Shown: positions 34,725 through 46,411 of the stretch, one piece after another
Layout of the letters: each line of letters starts with the position of its first letter
Numbering within the stretch: position 1 is the first letter of the stretch
Origin: Ctenopharyngodon idella
Taxonomy: Eukaryota; Chordata; Actinopteri; Cypriniformes; Xenocyprididae
Direction: 5' to 3'
Assembly (NCBI RefSeq): GCF_019924925.1
Contig: NC_067224.1
Location: 18,006,001 to 18,070,000 of the forward strand
DNA: 64,000 nt
Translations under genes and position numbers: made by a program
The notes under the pieces: model-generated
The model's input: only the letters and a program-made list of their open reading frames with translations
What the model was told of the DNA's origin: nothing
Databases searched by the model: none

Positions 34725-37700
34725 ATGTCATCGGATGAAGGGGAGTGCAACAGTCCAGATTTACCAAGAGATTCAGACAGAGGCAGCTCAGTTTCCTCTG
34801 CGCTTCAGGTGAATTATTATATCCACCATCACAAAAATCACTAAGATAAGTGACTGTGATTTTCTGTCAGTTTAAATGACACATTGGTGTTGTTCCTTCT
34901 CTCAAATTTTCAGGATGAATATGAAGAACTTCTTCGATATGCTGTTGTGACTCCTAAGTATGAACCGAGTTTCCCATCACAGCTGTTAAGGACAACTCAA
35001 CTCTCCAGTTCACAACATACTACTAAAAGAGACAAACCAGCTCAACCCCCTGCAGGTAGACTCCTTACTAACATGTAACACATATTTAGGAGAAAGTAAT
35101 GCTATATAATTCCAAATTGCAGACACTAATGTTGTGAGTAACTTGGATGAGAGGTTAGGTGTAAAAGTGATTCTCAACCAGGGGGCCAGGGCCTTTAGTG
35201 GATCTCAGCACACTTCCAAAGGGGCCACAAGAAGTTTAAAATGATTTAAAATAATAAGCTAGACAGCTAAAAATCATGTATCTTAATTTAAGTTGCTTCA
35301 TTAAAAACTGCCATTTTTAGTTTAAAACCAGGGTTCTTATGATCTTGAACAACCTGGATATACTGAATGTGAGAATTTTAAAAGTGTGATTTCTAGAAAT
35401 GGAAAAGTTGTGGAAATTAATAAAAAAAAAATATATTTTTTATAACAAATTATAATTTACATATCAAATTTAAGCTCTTAAAATATTTTATTGGGTAGAA
35501 ATTGCTATTCATGAGAAAAAATACTATATAAATAGCAATTTCTAAAATACTAGAAATGTCATGTAAATTCATTGGTAATAAAAAATGTAAACCATGAAGA
35601 ACATTCAGTTATGGAATTTAATTTTTGGAATATTTTCATTATTTTTCTATATTGCTACTCCTAGTTTCTGTAAATAATATGTTTGAAAATGAGCAGTTTT
35701 TTCATAATAGCAAAAGTTTCAGAAATATTTTGGGGAGCCTTCAAATATTGTCTTTGACAATGTGGGCCTTAGTCAAAAAGGTTAAGAACCACTTATGAAA
35801 AGTGTTGTTTCCTTTGTTTTATTTCAGATAACGAAGGGCACCCAAACAACGGGGCTACACCAACTCCGCCTTTAGAAGAATCCAGACCGCCAAGTCGCAC
35901 ATCTGAGGGTAATATCATAAAGCCATTTAAAGAGGAATCTCTCAGCCCTCTTTCTTTCAAATGTGTCTCATTCAATCAGAATTTAGGGTTCTTTCACACT
36001 CGGCTCGATTGCCTGGTCTGAACCTGAGTGAGATTGCCCCCTGTCCCCACTAGATTATGTTCACATAATAATTATTTGGATCTGAAACTTGATGCATTTG
36101 CATCATCAAAGCAGCAGCTGTTTACCCCTGTTGCTTGCAAACGATGGCACAGGAGAAGATGGAAAAATGTTTTTTGAACTTTTGGTTTTGTTTTCAAAGC
36201 GTCAGCACATAACGGCACTTGCGTTGATCTGCCGTGAATGTACAGCAAATGTTCTAAAGAACGCGGGAGTCCATTTCTGCTAAAGGCGAGCAGAAATTAG
36301 ATATACGTTCTTTCTGCATGTCAGTCACGTTTGTCAGGAAAGTACCCTTAGAGCCGGAACTATCTGATTTATAATATTGCTTTTACTTCAGGTGAGCACA
36401 TAGGCAGCCAGGTCTGTGTCACCTGAGGAAAGATCAGCGGCAGCACAGACTGGGTCAGACAGATCAGGACAAAGCAGCCCTGATGCTCTGATCACTGTCA
36501 TGACAGAGATGTTTATCTCAGAGGAGAATCTGAACAGGATGGAGAACATCTTAGACACCTGGAGCACAAACCTTAAGGTTTGTTTTGCAGTTGTATGTTT
36601 TGTACCATTTTGCTGCATACCGCAATACATTATAGAAACTGTTTCTTGGTCTGCATGCAGAGTAATGTAATGATGGAGCTGAGGAAGTGGAAACTGGCCT
36701 TTGTGGAGCAGCACAGGCTGGAGCTTAAGAAGGAGAGGGAGAAACATGCAGCACATATGGCTGCTGTAAATGCTGAGATGAACAGTCTCAAAGACCTACT
36801 CAACACCTACCAGATCTCTAACCAGAGGAAAGATGAGGTGTGCACAGATACTGAGACTAAAGGCACATTCACACCAAGGACAATAACTATAATGATATAG
36901 TTCTAAAAATCATTAACAACTACAGCAACCACGGCACAGAGAATTTATACTGTTAGAATCACACTCAAAATAATTTTTTTCCAACTGATGTATGATAAAT
37001 ATATTGACAGCCAATCAGAATCCATCTTGCTTTAAAGAGCTTGAGCATTTAAAGTGTCAGATGACAAAACTGCAGCACGTGCTTAGAATAAACAGAACAA
37101 TATTGTCTGCTAGTGTGGATGCTAATATACTATCGTTATCATTCTTGGTGTGAACATGCCTTAAGTCAGAGATGTTATTTATTGAAATGAATTGGCTGGT
37201 CCTGTCATATTAAGCTATTAAACATATAGAGATATTGATAGTGAATATAATGACATAAGGTCGCAAAATATTGGGAAATATGATATGCAAACAGCAACAC
37301 AGAAATGTGGTTCTGAATCACAATATTCAACTGTTTTCCAGTCTGTCATCTCCTCCTTGGCCTTTGCCTTTTGCAGGTGATAGCGAATCTGAGCAGGGCG
37401 GTTGACAGGCAGAGGGAAAAGCTGGAGCTGATGAGGAGTTTCACCCAGTGGAGACTGCAGCAGTGTGCTGCCAGAGAGGAGGTGAGACGGGGCAGCCCTG
37501 ACTGACAGCACACACACACAGGCAGATGTTTTTCAGACGATGCTGTTTACTCATGTCAGATTGATAGTTCAGTCAGGCTTGTGTTTTGTATTAATTTTCT
37601 CTTCTTGGAGAAATTGCAGACTCTCTGCATTTAAAGGGACACTTCACCCCAAAATGAAAACTCTGTCAGCATTTACTCACCCTCATGTCGCTTCAAACCC

Positions 37701-40700
37701 ATAAAACTTTGGTTAATCTTCAAAACACATATTAAAGGCACAATATGTAAGATTTTTGGATTAAAATATCCAAAAACCACTAGAACAGTGTTAAATATTT
37801 TGTTGACTTGTGTACTTATATTATCCCAGATGTTTCTAAAAATGTTTAAATCCAGAGAAATAAGCCATTTTAACCAGGACATGGATTGTGTCCGTGTGTC
37901 GCCTATCAATGACATCATACCTGCATTGCCCTTGGTTTCCAGTTTTATTTTGTAGAAACCATGGAAACACCAAAGACGCTTTAATATGTTTTATTAGTCA
38001 AGGGAACAACTGTTTGAATACAGTTATAGACAGAAAGCTGATTGTTATATAGCTCAACACATTTAGTCTTATTGTTTGAATCTCGTTTTCTTGATTTACC
38101 GTGAGTACCATGTTTTACCATGACTAATATCGATCTAGCTTACTGCAGTGTGCAACAAGTGTCTCATAGTAGGCACTGAGCGAACGCACAGAGTAATGTT
38201 ATAACAATTTTTAACACACTTAAATCTATCTAATATGATAAAGAGCACTGCTTTACCCCACATACGCTTGACCAAAAGAAGCGGAAGCGGCGACTGTGGC
38301 ATAATAAAAGTTCTGCTGCTCCCAAGACATGTGTCACGCTCGTCTCTCATTAGCAATCGCTCCAGCGGCCTCGTTTCTGCTTCCACAGCACTCGGCCCTG
38401 CTCTGCTTCACGCTACAGTAACGTTAATAATCTCATCCATGAACATGATTTCTGCCCGAGTCCCGTCGGATTCTTTTCCACCGGCTGTGAGGTGAAGACG
38501 ACATCTCCCATGAATCCGCACTCAATCTCGGCATCATCAAGTTACACCTTCGTTTTGAATAGGCGACCTCTAGTGGCAAAAAACTACATATTGTGCCTTT
38601 AAGATCATTTTAATGTCCCTCATTTGAAAGTCCAGGTAACCAAAAATGACAAGATCCAAAAAGGTTATAAAGGCATCGTAAAATGAATCCATATGAATCC
38701 AGTGGTTTAATCCAAGTCTTGTGAAGAGATATAATCGTTTTATGCTGGGTACACACTAAAAGATTTTTAAAAAAGTGCAAGATTTTCAAAATGTGAGAGA
38801 CCACAAACATGAGGACAAAAAAAATCCTAGATTTAACCGTTTTGCTTCTATAGCGTGTGGTGTGCTGTGATGTGACAAAGACAGCACACCACACAAGAAC
38901 AGATTTTCAACCAGAGTCCCGACTGTGAACATGGGAAATCTCGCAAAATCTCTTGAGACTTCAGAATAAACATGACGGACGATAGCTAGGAAGAAATTGC
39001 GTTGATAGTGTTTGGTATGTTTTACAGGACACGTTCATGCTGTTGCCACAGATCGACAAGCTGATCCTCCATCTCTGCTGTCTAAATCCATTTAACTTTT
39101 TGCTGCGCCATGACGTTTGTTATGCTTCTGTCTGTGCGCGTTTGTCCTCGGGGTTCCCCCCACACGTCAGGATTTCTGATGTGAATATTTACAATTCGCG
39201 ATCGGGGCGCCTCCGACGTTCTTCTGAGCAGAATCAGTCACTCTTAACACGCCTCACACCACAGGAAAATCTGATAAGATAATCTGTAGAACCATCAAGA
39301 TAATTGGGACTTTACCTAGGGTTGTCGGAAGGGAGAAATCGCCCAAAATCAGCCCGATTATCTTGTGGTGTGTCCCCAGCATTATATGATGAACACTTAA
39401 TTTAGGTTTAAGCCTTATGGGTCTGGAATAACATGAGGGTGAGTAAATGATGACAGAATGTTTTTTATTTTTTATTTTTGGGTGAACTGTCCCTTTAAAG
39501 ATGTACTGAGGCCAAAACAACAGCAGTGACTTTATATTGACATTTTCGGCATGAATGCACCATCATGCAAAGTTTTCAGATAAATTGTAAAAATACCCTT
39601 TTATTTGTTCCCCATTGTTTGTTTGTGTGTTTTTTTTTTTTTTTTGCCCAAGAAAAAGTAAACTTAAGTAAATATTGAGCATCACAACTGTTTTTAACAT
39701 TAATAATAATAAGAAATACATCTTGAGCACCAAAAACAAACCTTATTTAAATCTTATCAAATGTTTTTCTCTGTGTTCCAGGCGCAGGGGGGCAAACTGG
39801 CCGAGCAGCACTATCATTTGCAGCTCAAGAGAAAGGTATGGGCAGGCTGGCACTCGCTCATCCAGAACAGGTGGCGGGAGCGTGTGGAGAGAGCATGTTG
39901 TGCCAGAGCAGAGGACGTCTGTATGCAGCTCTCTACAGACTATGAGGCCAAGATGGCACAGGTGAGTGAAACCCATACCTAAATTTTAGTGAAAGTGTAT
40001 TATTTTATTTTTTTCTTTTAGGTGTTAGTGATTCCATGTTTAGTAAGTTACTCGATGTAGACATAATTTGAACGTTTAACATTGTGTTTGTCAGCATGTA
40101 GATGAGCTCCAGAAAGCTCAAGCTGAGATCCACAGGCTGCACACGGAGCGAGAGCACTATGAGGACTCTATGAAGAAAGCTTTCATGCGTGGGGTCTGTG
40201 CGCTCAACATCGAGGCCCTTAGTATGTTTAACACTGGAGAAGCGGGTAGACTGGACCGTGGTAAGACAATAGAGAGATTTAGCTCAATTAAAGTGGTAAT
40301 GATCACATTAATGAAGGCATGATGTTGCAGTTTAAGATGTTTGATTGGTTACATAATTGAAGTTAAGACATATTCAGATATTTCCACTGTACAAAAAAAT
40401 TAGTTTTGAATGTAAAAATTTCACTAATGTAGCCACACCCTTATTCATTTTGAGGCAGTGAGAGTCAGAGAAAATTTGAGACTTTTGATATTAAAAGAAT
40501 GAAATTGAATCTGAAAGAATAATTTAAATTAAAGGAGGGCTTTAAATGTGTCAAAGATCAAACCTAAAGCAGTATAATCAGTTCAGCCTTCATTTTTATG
40601 TATGCGTGTAGATGCTCCACCTTCAGGGGACGAGCCAAGCAGCAGCTCAATGGCTAATCACCCTCCACGTACTGTCTCGTCTGCACGGCTCAGTCCAATT

Positions 40701-41773
40701 GTCATGGAGAGTCCAGTACAGCCGGGCCCCTCCCACATCAATACAGAGGATGTAGAGGGGGTAAGTCATACAACAAACACTTTTTGAATCTTGTGGACAA
40801 GATTGTAACGATTCCTTGAAACCAGCTGTCATGTTTTGTGCAATGTTTTCATATTGACATACATATGTATGAGATGCTCTTCATTTCAACATCAAGCTTG
40901 TTGGAGCATCAGTCTGAGATTGTATTGTATTGTTTTCTTTTCAATGTTTTTATGACATTTGCTGTTTAATCAGATTAAGGACCAAAATTTTAAATTTGAT
41001 TTTTTTGTTTGTTTTATTTCATAACTTTTACATGACAATTTAATCATTTTTTATTTATTGCTCTCTTTTCAGGAACAGTTACTCTCTCAGTCTAGCTCAA
41101 TCACAGGCCCAAGAGCAGAAACTCTTCTCTCAACCACAGTGGTAAACTCTACCATTCCACCAGGGGGCAGTTCGAACTCCTTCAGACAGGTACTGCCAAT
41201 GCAAGCATATTTATGAATATTTTATATCAGCCTGCTAAACCTGTTTCTAAGCTGCTTTTCAAAACGTTTGATAACATTTCATACATTTATACATTCACAT
41301 ATTGTGTGAATGTTCTGAAAACTACTTGCTATTGCTTGTTCTCTTCTTTAGATGAACGCACGGATAGTAACAGCTGGCAAACAGAAAGCCTCTAAGACAG
41401 TAACTGCTCGTTTGACAGGCCGGGCAGAGCATAACCGGACGGGCCGCCCCCCTACAGCCCTGCATGTCATGGGTGTGGCTCCTCCCATGAGTTCAGTTGT
41501 AGTAGAAAGACACCACCCTGTCACTCAGGTATAAAGGAACATCCCTACAAATGTCTAAATACACATGATATCAGAACATCAAATACAGTAGTGCTCATTC
41601 CATTTTCCCCTTTCCCCCTCCATATACAGCTCACTGTTGGCCAGGCAACAGCAGCCAAGTTTCCTCGCTCCGCTCTTCAGAGTCAGACTGTCTCCAGCAG
41701 CAAGAGCTCCTCCAGTCAGCCTAGAGGCCCCTCCTCCTCCACCTTTCACATCCACTCCATCAAAGTTGTGGAC

Positions 41774-41776
<3 letters not shown>
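34725..41776 (+). CDS. poc5: Centrosomal protein POC5
   Basis: POC5 is a conserved centrin-binding protein of the distal centriole lumen, needed for centriole elongation and cell-cycle progress. Twelve coding exons: 34725-34808, 34914-35055, 35828-35908, 36408-36577, 36661-36837, 37377-37481, 39782-39961, 40095-40260, 40612-40760, 41073-41189, 41352-41528 and 41630-41776. They give 564 codons plus TAA, close to the human length (about 575). Residues 1-40 contain the SSVSS...EYEELL block seen in human POC5. Trp-containing Sfi1-like centrin-binding segments lie near LDTWS (about 154), LRKWKLAF (165-172), QWRLQQ (240s) and VWAGWHSL (270s). Coiled coil spans about 180-345, followed by DSMKKAFMRGVCALN. 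The Ser/Pro-rich tail ends HSIKVVD, as in human. The fourth acceptor (36407/36408) is uncertain. Convergent with ankdd1b. Confidence 0.95.
36857..37164. mobile_element. Inverted-repeat MITE in a poc5 intron
   Basis: The left end taaaggcacattcacaccaa pairs with the right end (reverse complement taaggcatgttcacaccaa). Subterminal gataacgata-type motifs pair as well. It begins about 20 bp after the donor of the exon ending 36837. Confidence 0.65.
37732..38602. mobile_element. Nested element with taaaggcacaatatgtaa ends
   Basis: Terminal inverted repeats of about 18 bp with TTAA at both borders. A shorter relative lies at 58542-58791 in polk; they share the segment around ccactagaacagtgttaaat. 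Confidence 0.7.
38740..39385. mobile_element. Nested element with tatgctggg ends
   Basis: The left end tatgctgggtacacacta mirrors the right end around tgtgtccccagcatta. No ORF of note. It splits the outer MITE between ataatcgtttta and tatgatgaacac, which are contiguous in the related copy at about 44095. Confidence 0.6.

Positions 41777-41819
<43 letters not shown>
41777..41819. repeat. (CA)n microsatellite directly after the poc5 stop codon
   Basis: About 21 CA units begin at the first base after TAA (41774-41776), so the poc5 3' UTR opens with a CA repeat. Confidence 0.9.
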
Positions 41820-41823
<4 letters not shown>

Positions 41824-42218
41824 TCATTTATGAGTCAGGTCTTGAGTCTGGATACTGTAACTTAAAAGTATTTAATTTGTCATCAAAATTTGTCAGGTTT
41901 AGATTAGGTTAATTTTTAGTACAAAATTTAATTTTTATCATAACATGGTGGAAATGAAGGTTAGTTGTTTATATACTAAATTTGCTAAATGAACACTTTT
42001 AATTGAAGAAACATTATTTATTACATGATGTGGTTTCTTTTATTTATTAAAATTGTTTGTATGAGTGTCACCATTTACTTTATAATGTTTTACAAAGCCA
42101 TGATCAAAATCTGCAACAGTTTCCTGATTGTTTCAGATCAGTAAGCTTCTGTATTAGTTAGTACTGTATCTTAATTCACAGGTTTTAACTGCTGGATCTC
42201 CATGCGTGTCAATTAGGA

Positions 42219-42224
42219 AATAAA
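42219..42224 (+). terminator. Candidate poc5 polyadenylation signal
   Basis: AATAAA on the plus strand, 443 nt after the poc5 stop. Another lies at 42423-42428. If the first is used, poc5 transcripts end near 42240, just short of the ankdd1b stop codon. Confidence 0.5.
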
Positions 42225-42249
42225 GCACGGTTTTTAGTTCATTGCATCT

Positions 42250-42255
42250 TTTATT
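42250..42255 (-). terminator. Candidate ankdd1b polyadenylation signal
   Basis: TTTATT on the plus strand reads AATAAA on the minus strand, only 19 bases after the ankdd1b stop (42277-42275). A further minus-strand AATAAA lies at 42043-42048. Either choice makes the 3' ends of poc5 and ankdd1b abut or overlap. Confidence 0.45.
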
Positions 42256-42274
42256 TCTCTGTAGCAGCTTGGAT

Positions 42275-43371
42275 TCATGAAACTGTGCATTTCCTGGTAT
42301 CAGTGTTTGTTCTCTCCATTCTTATTTTTTCTGGAGATGAGACAAAAATGTATATAATGAGATGTCCTTCCTGCTAATTTTATTGTAAGGGACATTATAA
42401 AGGACTGTAAAATGCATTCTCTAATAAATGTACTGTCTAAAAGATGTCACAAAAACTATTATATTATTGATGCGTCCTTCAGGACATTAAAAACAAAGAT
42501 AACAGCATACTGTAAAGAAGAGTAAAAACATCTTACCAGCAATCTTTGTAATCCCAACAGAAAGCAGCCCCTCATACAGGCATTTGGCTGGGCTGCTCCC
42601 TTCTATCATGATTCCATGAAGCCAGATCAGAAGCATCCGGTTCCCATGCTCTTGGAAACTGTTAGGACCTAGATACAACATAAGGGGAGTCTCTGATTCA
42701 GGTTTATCTCTGTTTTATAGATTTATGTTTAATAAATCTGAGATTAGCTTTCTTCCAGTGGAATTAAGAATATAAAATAGTAATTAAATAAGTATATGCA
42801 TTATAATCAATTTTTAATTTTAGTAAAAAATAATTACACTACTGTTCAGAAGTTTGGGGTTGGTACAATTTTTGAATGTTTTTAAAAGTCTCTTATGCTC
42901 ACCAAGGCTGCATTTATTTGATTTGAAAATTCAGTTAAAACAGAAATATTGTGAAATATTACAAAGTAAACTAAAGTAACTTTTCTATTTTAATATATTT
43001 TAAAATGTAATTTATCCTGTGATGGCAAAGCTGAATTTTCAGCAGCATTACTCCAGTCTTCTGTGTCACATGATCCTTCAGAAATCATTCTAATATGCTG
43101 ATTCAACCTGATCTCATGCCAATTTGTCCGTATTTTATGAAATGGCTAATTCGTATGAATTCGTACGACCTCGCTTGTACGAATTCATATGACTTTTGCT
43201 AAATCGTACATATTTTACGAGTTGCCAAGTTCGTATGAATTCGTATGAATGACCTACCCCTAAACCTACCCGTCACTGGGGTTTAGGCAAATCGTATGAA
43301 TTCGTACGAATTAGCCATCTCGTAAAATACGAATGAATTGGTCGTGAGATACCGTTGGCTGATTTGCTGCT

Positions 43372-43418
<47 letters not shown>

Positions 43419-45881
43419 TATATTTCTCAATATCAATATTGAAAACAGTTTTTTTCCCTCTGAAATCATGATTTTTTTTTTTTTTTTTTCCAGAAACATA
43501 AAGTTCAAGAAATTATTTATTTGAAACTGAAATATTTTGTAACATAAATAACCTTCCGGTCCCTTTTGATCAATTTATTGCATCCTTGCTGAATAAAAAT
43601 ATTAGTTTCTTTCAAAAAAAGTTGTCAGTGTTGAGAAAAGTTACTTTTAAAAGTAATGCATTACAAAATTGTGTTACTCCCTAATAATTGCATTAGTTAC
43701 TTTTTACGTAAAGTAATGCGTTTTTTTTTTTTTTGGCAAATGTAAAGGCCCTTTCACACTAAAAGGTTGGTTGAACTGGATCATCAGAGGTCAGAAGCAA
43801 AGACATTGGTTAAAGTGTTAGTTCACCCAAAAAATGAAAATTTTGTCATTAATTACTCACCCTTATGTCATTCCAAACCTGTAAGAATTTCATTTATCAT
43901 TGGAACACAATTGAAGATCTTTTGTAGAAAGATGACACAATGAAGAAATGAAATCTAACAGCATTCTGTCCCTCCATAGACAGCCTTCACAACTAGAACA
44001 TTGACGCTTCAAAAAGTTCATAAAGAGATCGTAAAACTAATCCATATGAATTGAGTGGTTTAGTTCAAATTTTCTGAAGAGACTCGATTGCTTTATATGA
44101 TGAACAGATTGAATTTAGGCTTTTACTCGCATATAAACATTGATCAGCGAACATACACAGATCTCTATGAACTTTTTGAAGCGTCATAGTTCTAGTTGTG
44201 AAGGCTGTCTATGGAGGGACAGAATGCTGTTAGATTTCTTCAAAAATATCTTAATTTGTGTTCCAAAGGTCTTACGGGTGTGGAATGACATAATTTTCAT
44301 TTTGGGTGAACTAACCCTTTAATAAAGTTAGATTAAATGCATAATGTATGTTTGTATTTAACATATTTAATTATTGCAGGTTTGCGTACTATTCTGAATT
44401 TGCATTTGGCTGTTTTTATCCATTTTGAGAAATATGGAATTTAAGTTAGATGAGTAAATGCATGCTCACATTTAGTATAGAACTACAATGGGAAAAAGTA
44501 TCTTGCATTACTTTGCATTTGAAAAAGTAACTCATTTTTTTGTAAATTTAAAAGCAATGCATTACTTTACGTGTTACTTGAAAAAGTAATCTGATTACGT
44601 AACTTGTGTTACTTGTAATGCGTTACCCCCAACACTGTAGTAATGTTCATTTTAGAGTAAAATTATTAGCCTCCTACATCAGTTGTTGATATAAGAAGTC
44701 CGTTGGTGCTGCTGAACTCCCTGTTAGGGGTTTATTTTGAGGTTCTTCTGAACATAAAGTTAAGATTATATAGAAGATCTGATCGTAAAGCATCTCGTTC
44801 TGACCTGTCCACTGCTCCTCGATGGCAGCCACCTGATCCTCTGTGAACTCCCAGTGCTCTGCCAACTTCTTCCAGTCATTGCGCTTGAGGTGTTTGTATG
44901 CGAGCTCCCATATTATATCACGCAGCGGCTTCATGTCAGGGGAGTGATCTAATTTAAACGTCAACGGTGATTCGGTGTGAAGGCTCTCAATAGCATCTGT
45001 ATTAGTCTGAAAGGGTAATCAAATAACATCAAGCTCTGAGAAAGGCCAGATTCGCCAGAAGCCAGGTGCTGAAATTAGCACAGGTATATACAGCACACTG
45101 AATATTATTAGTCCATGTTCGCTGTTGTTAAGAATGATCACTTTTGACATATGCAATCCTTGTGCAAATAAATGCGCTGTGGTGACCTTTCTGAATGGAA
45201 TTATACATGTTTTAATATTGCATTACACTTCCTGCACTGGGTTTAATGGAGAGTGGCTGAGGTTATAGCAGCACGTGACATTTGGTGGGTGGAAAATGTT
45301 CTTCCTACTCTTTTACAACAAAATACCATTTATTTCATGCTTTGCTTTGACCAAATTGGAAATCTGAATACCCACCATTTGATAATTGCTCTTCCATCTG
45401 AAATATCTCTCAGCTTTGATTATCATGTCCACAATTATTACCATATTCCCCCTCGCTGCCACTCCAAGAGCTGTTTTATTTTGCTGTAAAGGAAAATAAA
45501 AAATACACAAATAACTTCTCCTAAATTTCTCTACCACATTTTTAAACCTTTATCAGGCACTGTAATATGTCAGACACGGTCTGTCACCCTGTCCTTAATC
45601 TCCAGATCCACCCCGGCTTTCAGAATCATCTCGACCACATCCACCTTCCCCATCTCAGCGGCGATATGGAGTGCAGTTTGTCCCATCTGAGTGTGTTGAA
45701 TGAATAAAAAAAATACTGAAACACATGAATGCAAAGACAAATATCTTTTCACAAATGAAGGATGAATAGATACCGCACATGATCTGTTACGTTTGGATCA
45801 CAGCCAGCCTCAAGCAAGGTGTGGATTACTGGAATATGACAGTTCTTCACCGCTAGATGGAATGGAGTGTGCATATGCTGA

Positions 45882-45912
<31 letters not shown>

Positions 45913-46376
45913 TTGATGGTTTAATCTAGCATTAGTTTATTTATTCCTAATATGGAATATTAGATCTTGGCATGAAGGAAATATAAGGTGCATGTTAAAT
46001 TTATATATACAGTCAAACCAAAAATTATTCAGACATTTTTTATATTTTTGATATATTTTTACTAGTGGGTGCAGGACACTACAGTTCCTTTATGTAAGTG
46101 AGGATAGCAAAATAAAGTAAACTGTGACATATTATACCCCAAAGTTCTTCATACAGTGGACTACCAGTAAAATTGATAAAAATTTGGAACCAAAAATTAT
46201 TCAGACACTTTGACCTGACCATGTTTTGCTTAAGTGTTTTCTGACATAATTAAGATTATTTTTTTCTGACACAGTTTAACTCTTGAGATCTTGTCATATT
46301 TTATTACCATTTTTTTAAACTATAGTGAATAAACTGTATTAATGAATGAAATGTTCAAGGTGCCTGAATAATACAT

Positions 46377-46411
<35 letters not shown>

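Larger units (their letters stand above)
37630..39498. mobile_element. TTAA-bounded MITE carrying two further insertions
   Basis: The left end ttaaagggacacttcacccc and the right end gggtgaactgtccctttaa mark one element. Inside are two independent inverted-repeat elements, 37732-38602 (taaaggcacaatatgtaa ends) and about 38740-39385 (tatgctgggtacacac ends). Removing them would bring the outer sequence back to about 350 bp, similar to the copy at 43810-44322. Lies in poc5 between the exons ending 37481 and starting 39782. Confidence 0.7.

Noticed and set aside
36392..36407. Use of the first AG as poc5 exon 4 acceptor
   Set aside because: With the established phase it stops at 36424-36426; the acceptor before 36408 keeps the conserved frame.
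42480..42514. Alternative last ankdd1b exon directly after 42537 (acceptor ttctttacag)
   Set aside because: The intron would be only about 22 nt; the acceptor before 42330 gives a tail resembling the human C-terminus.
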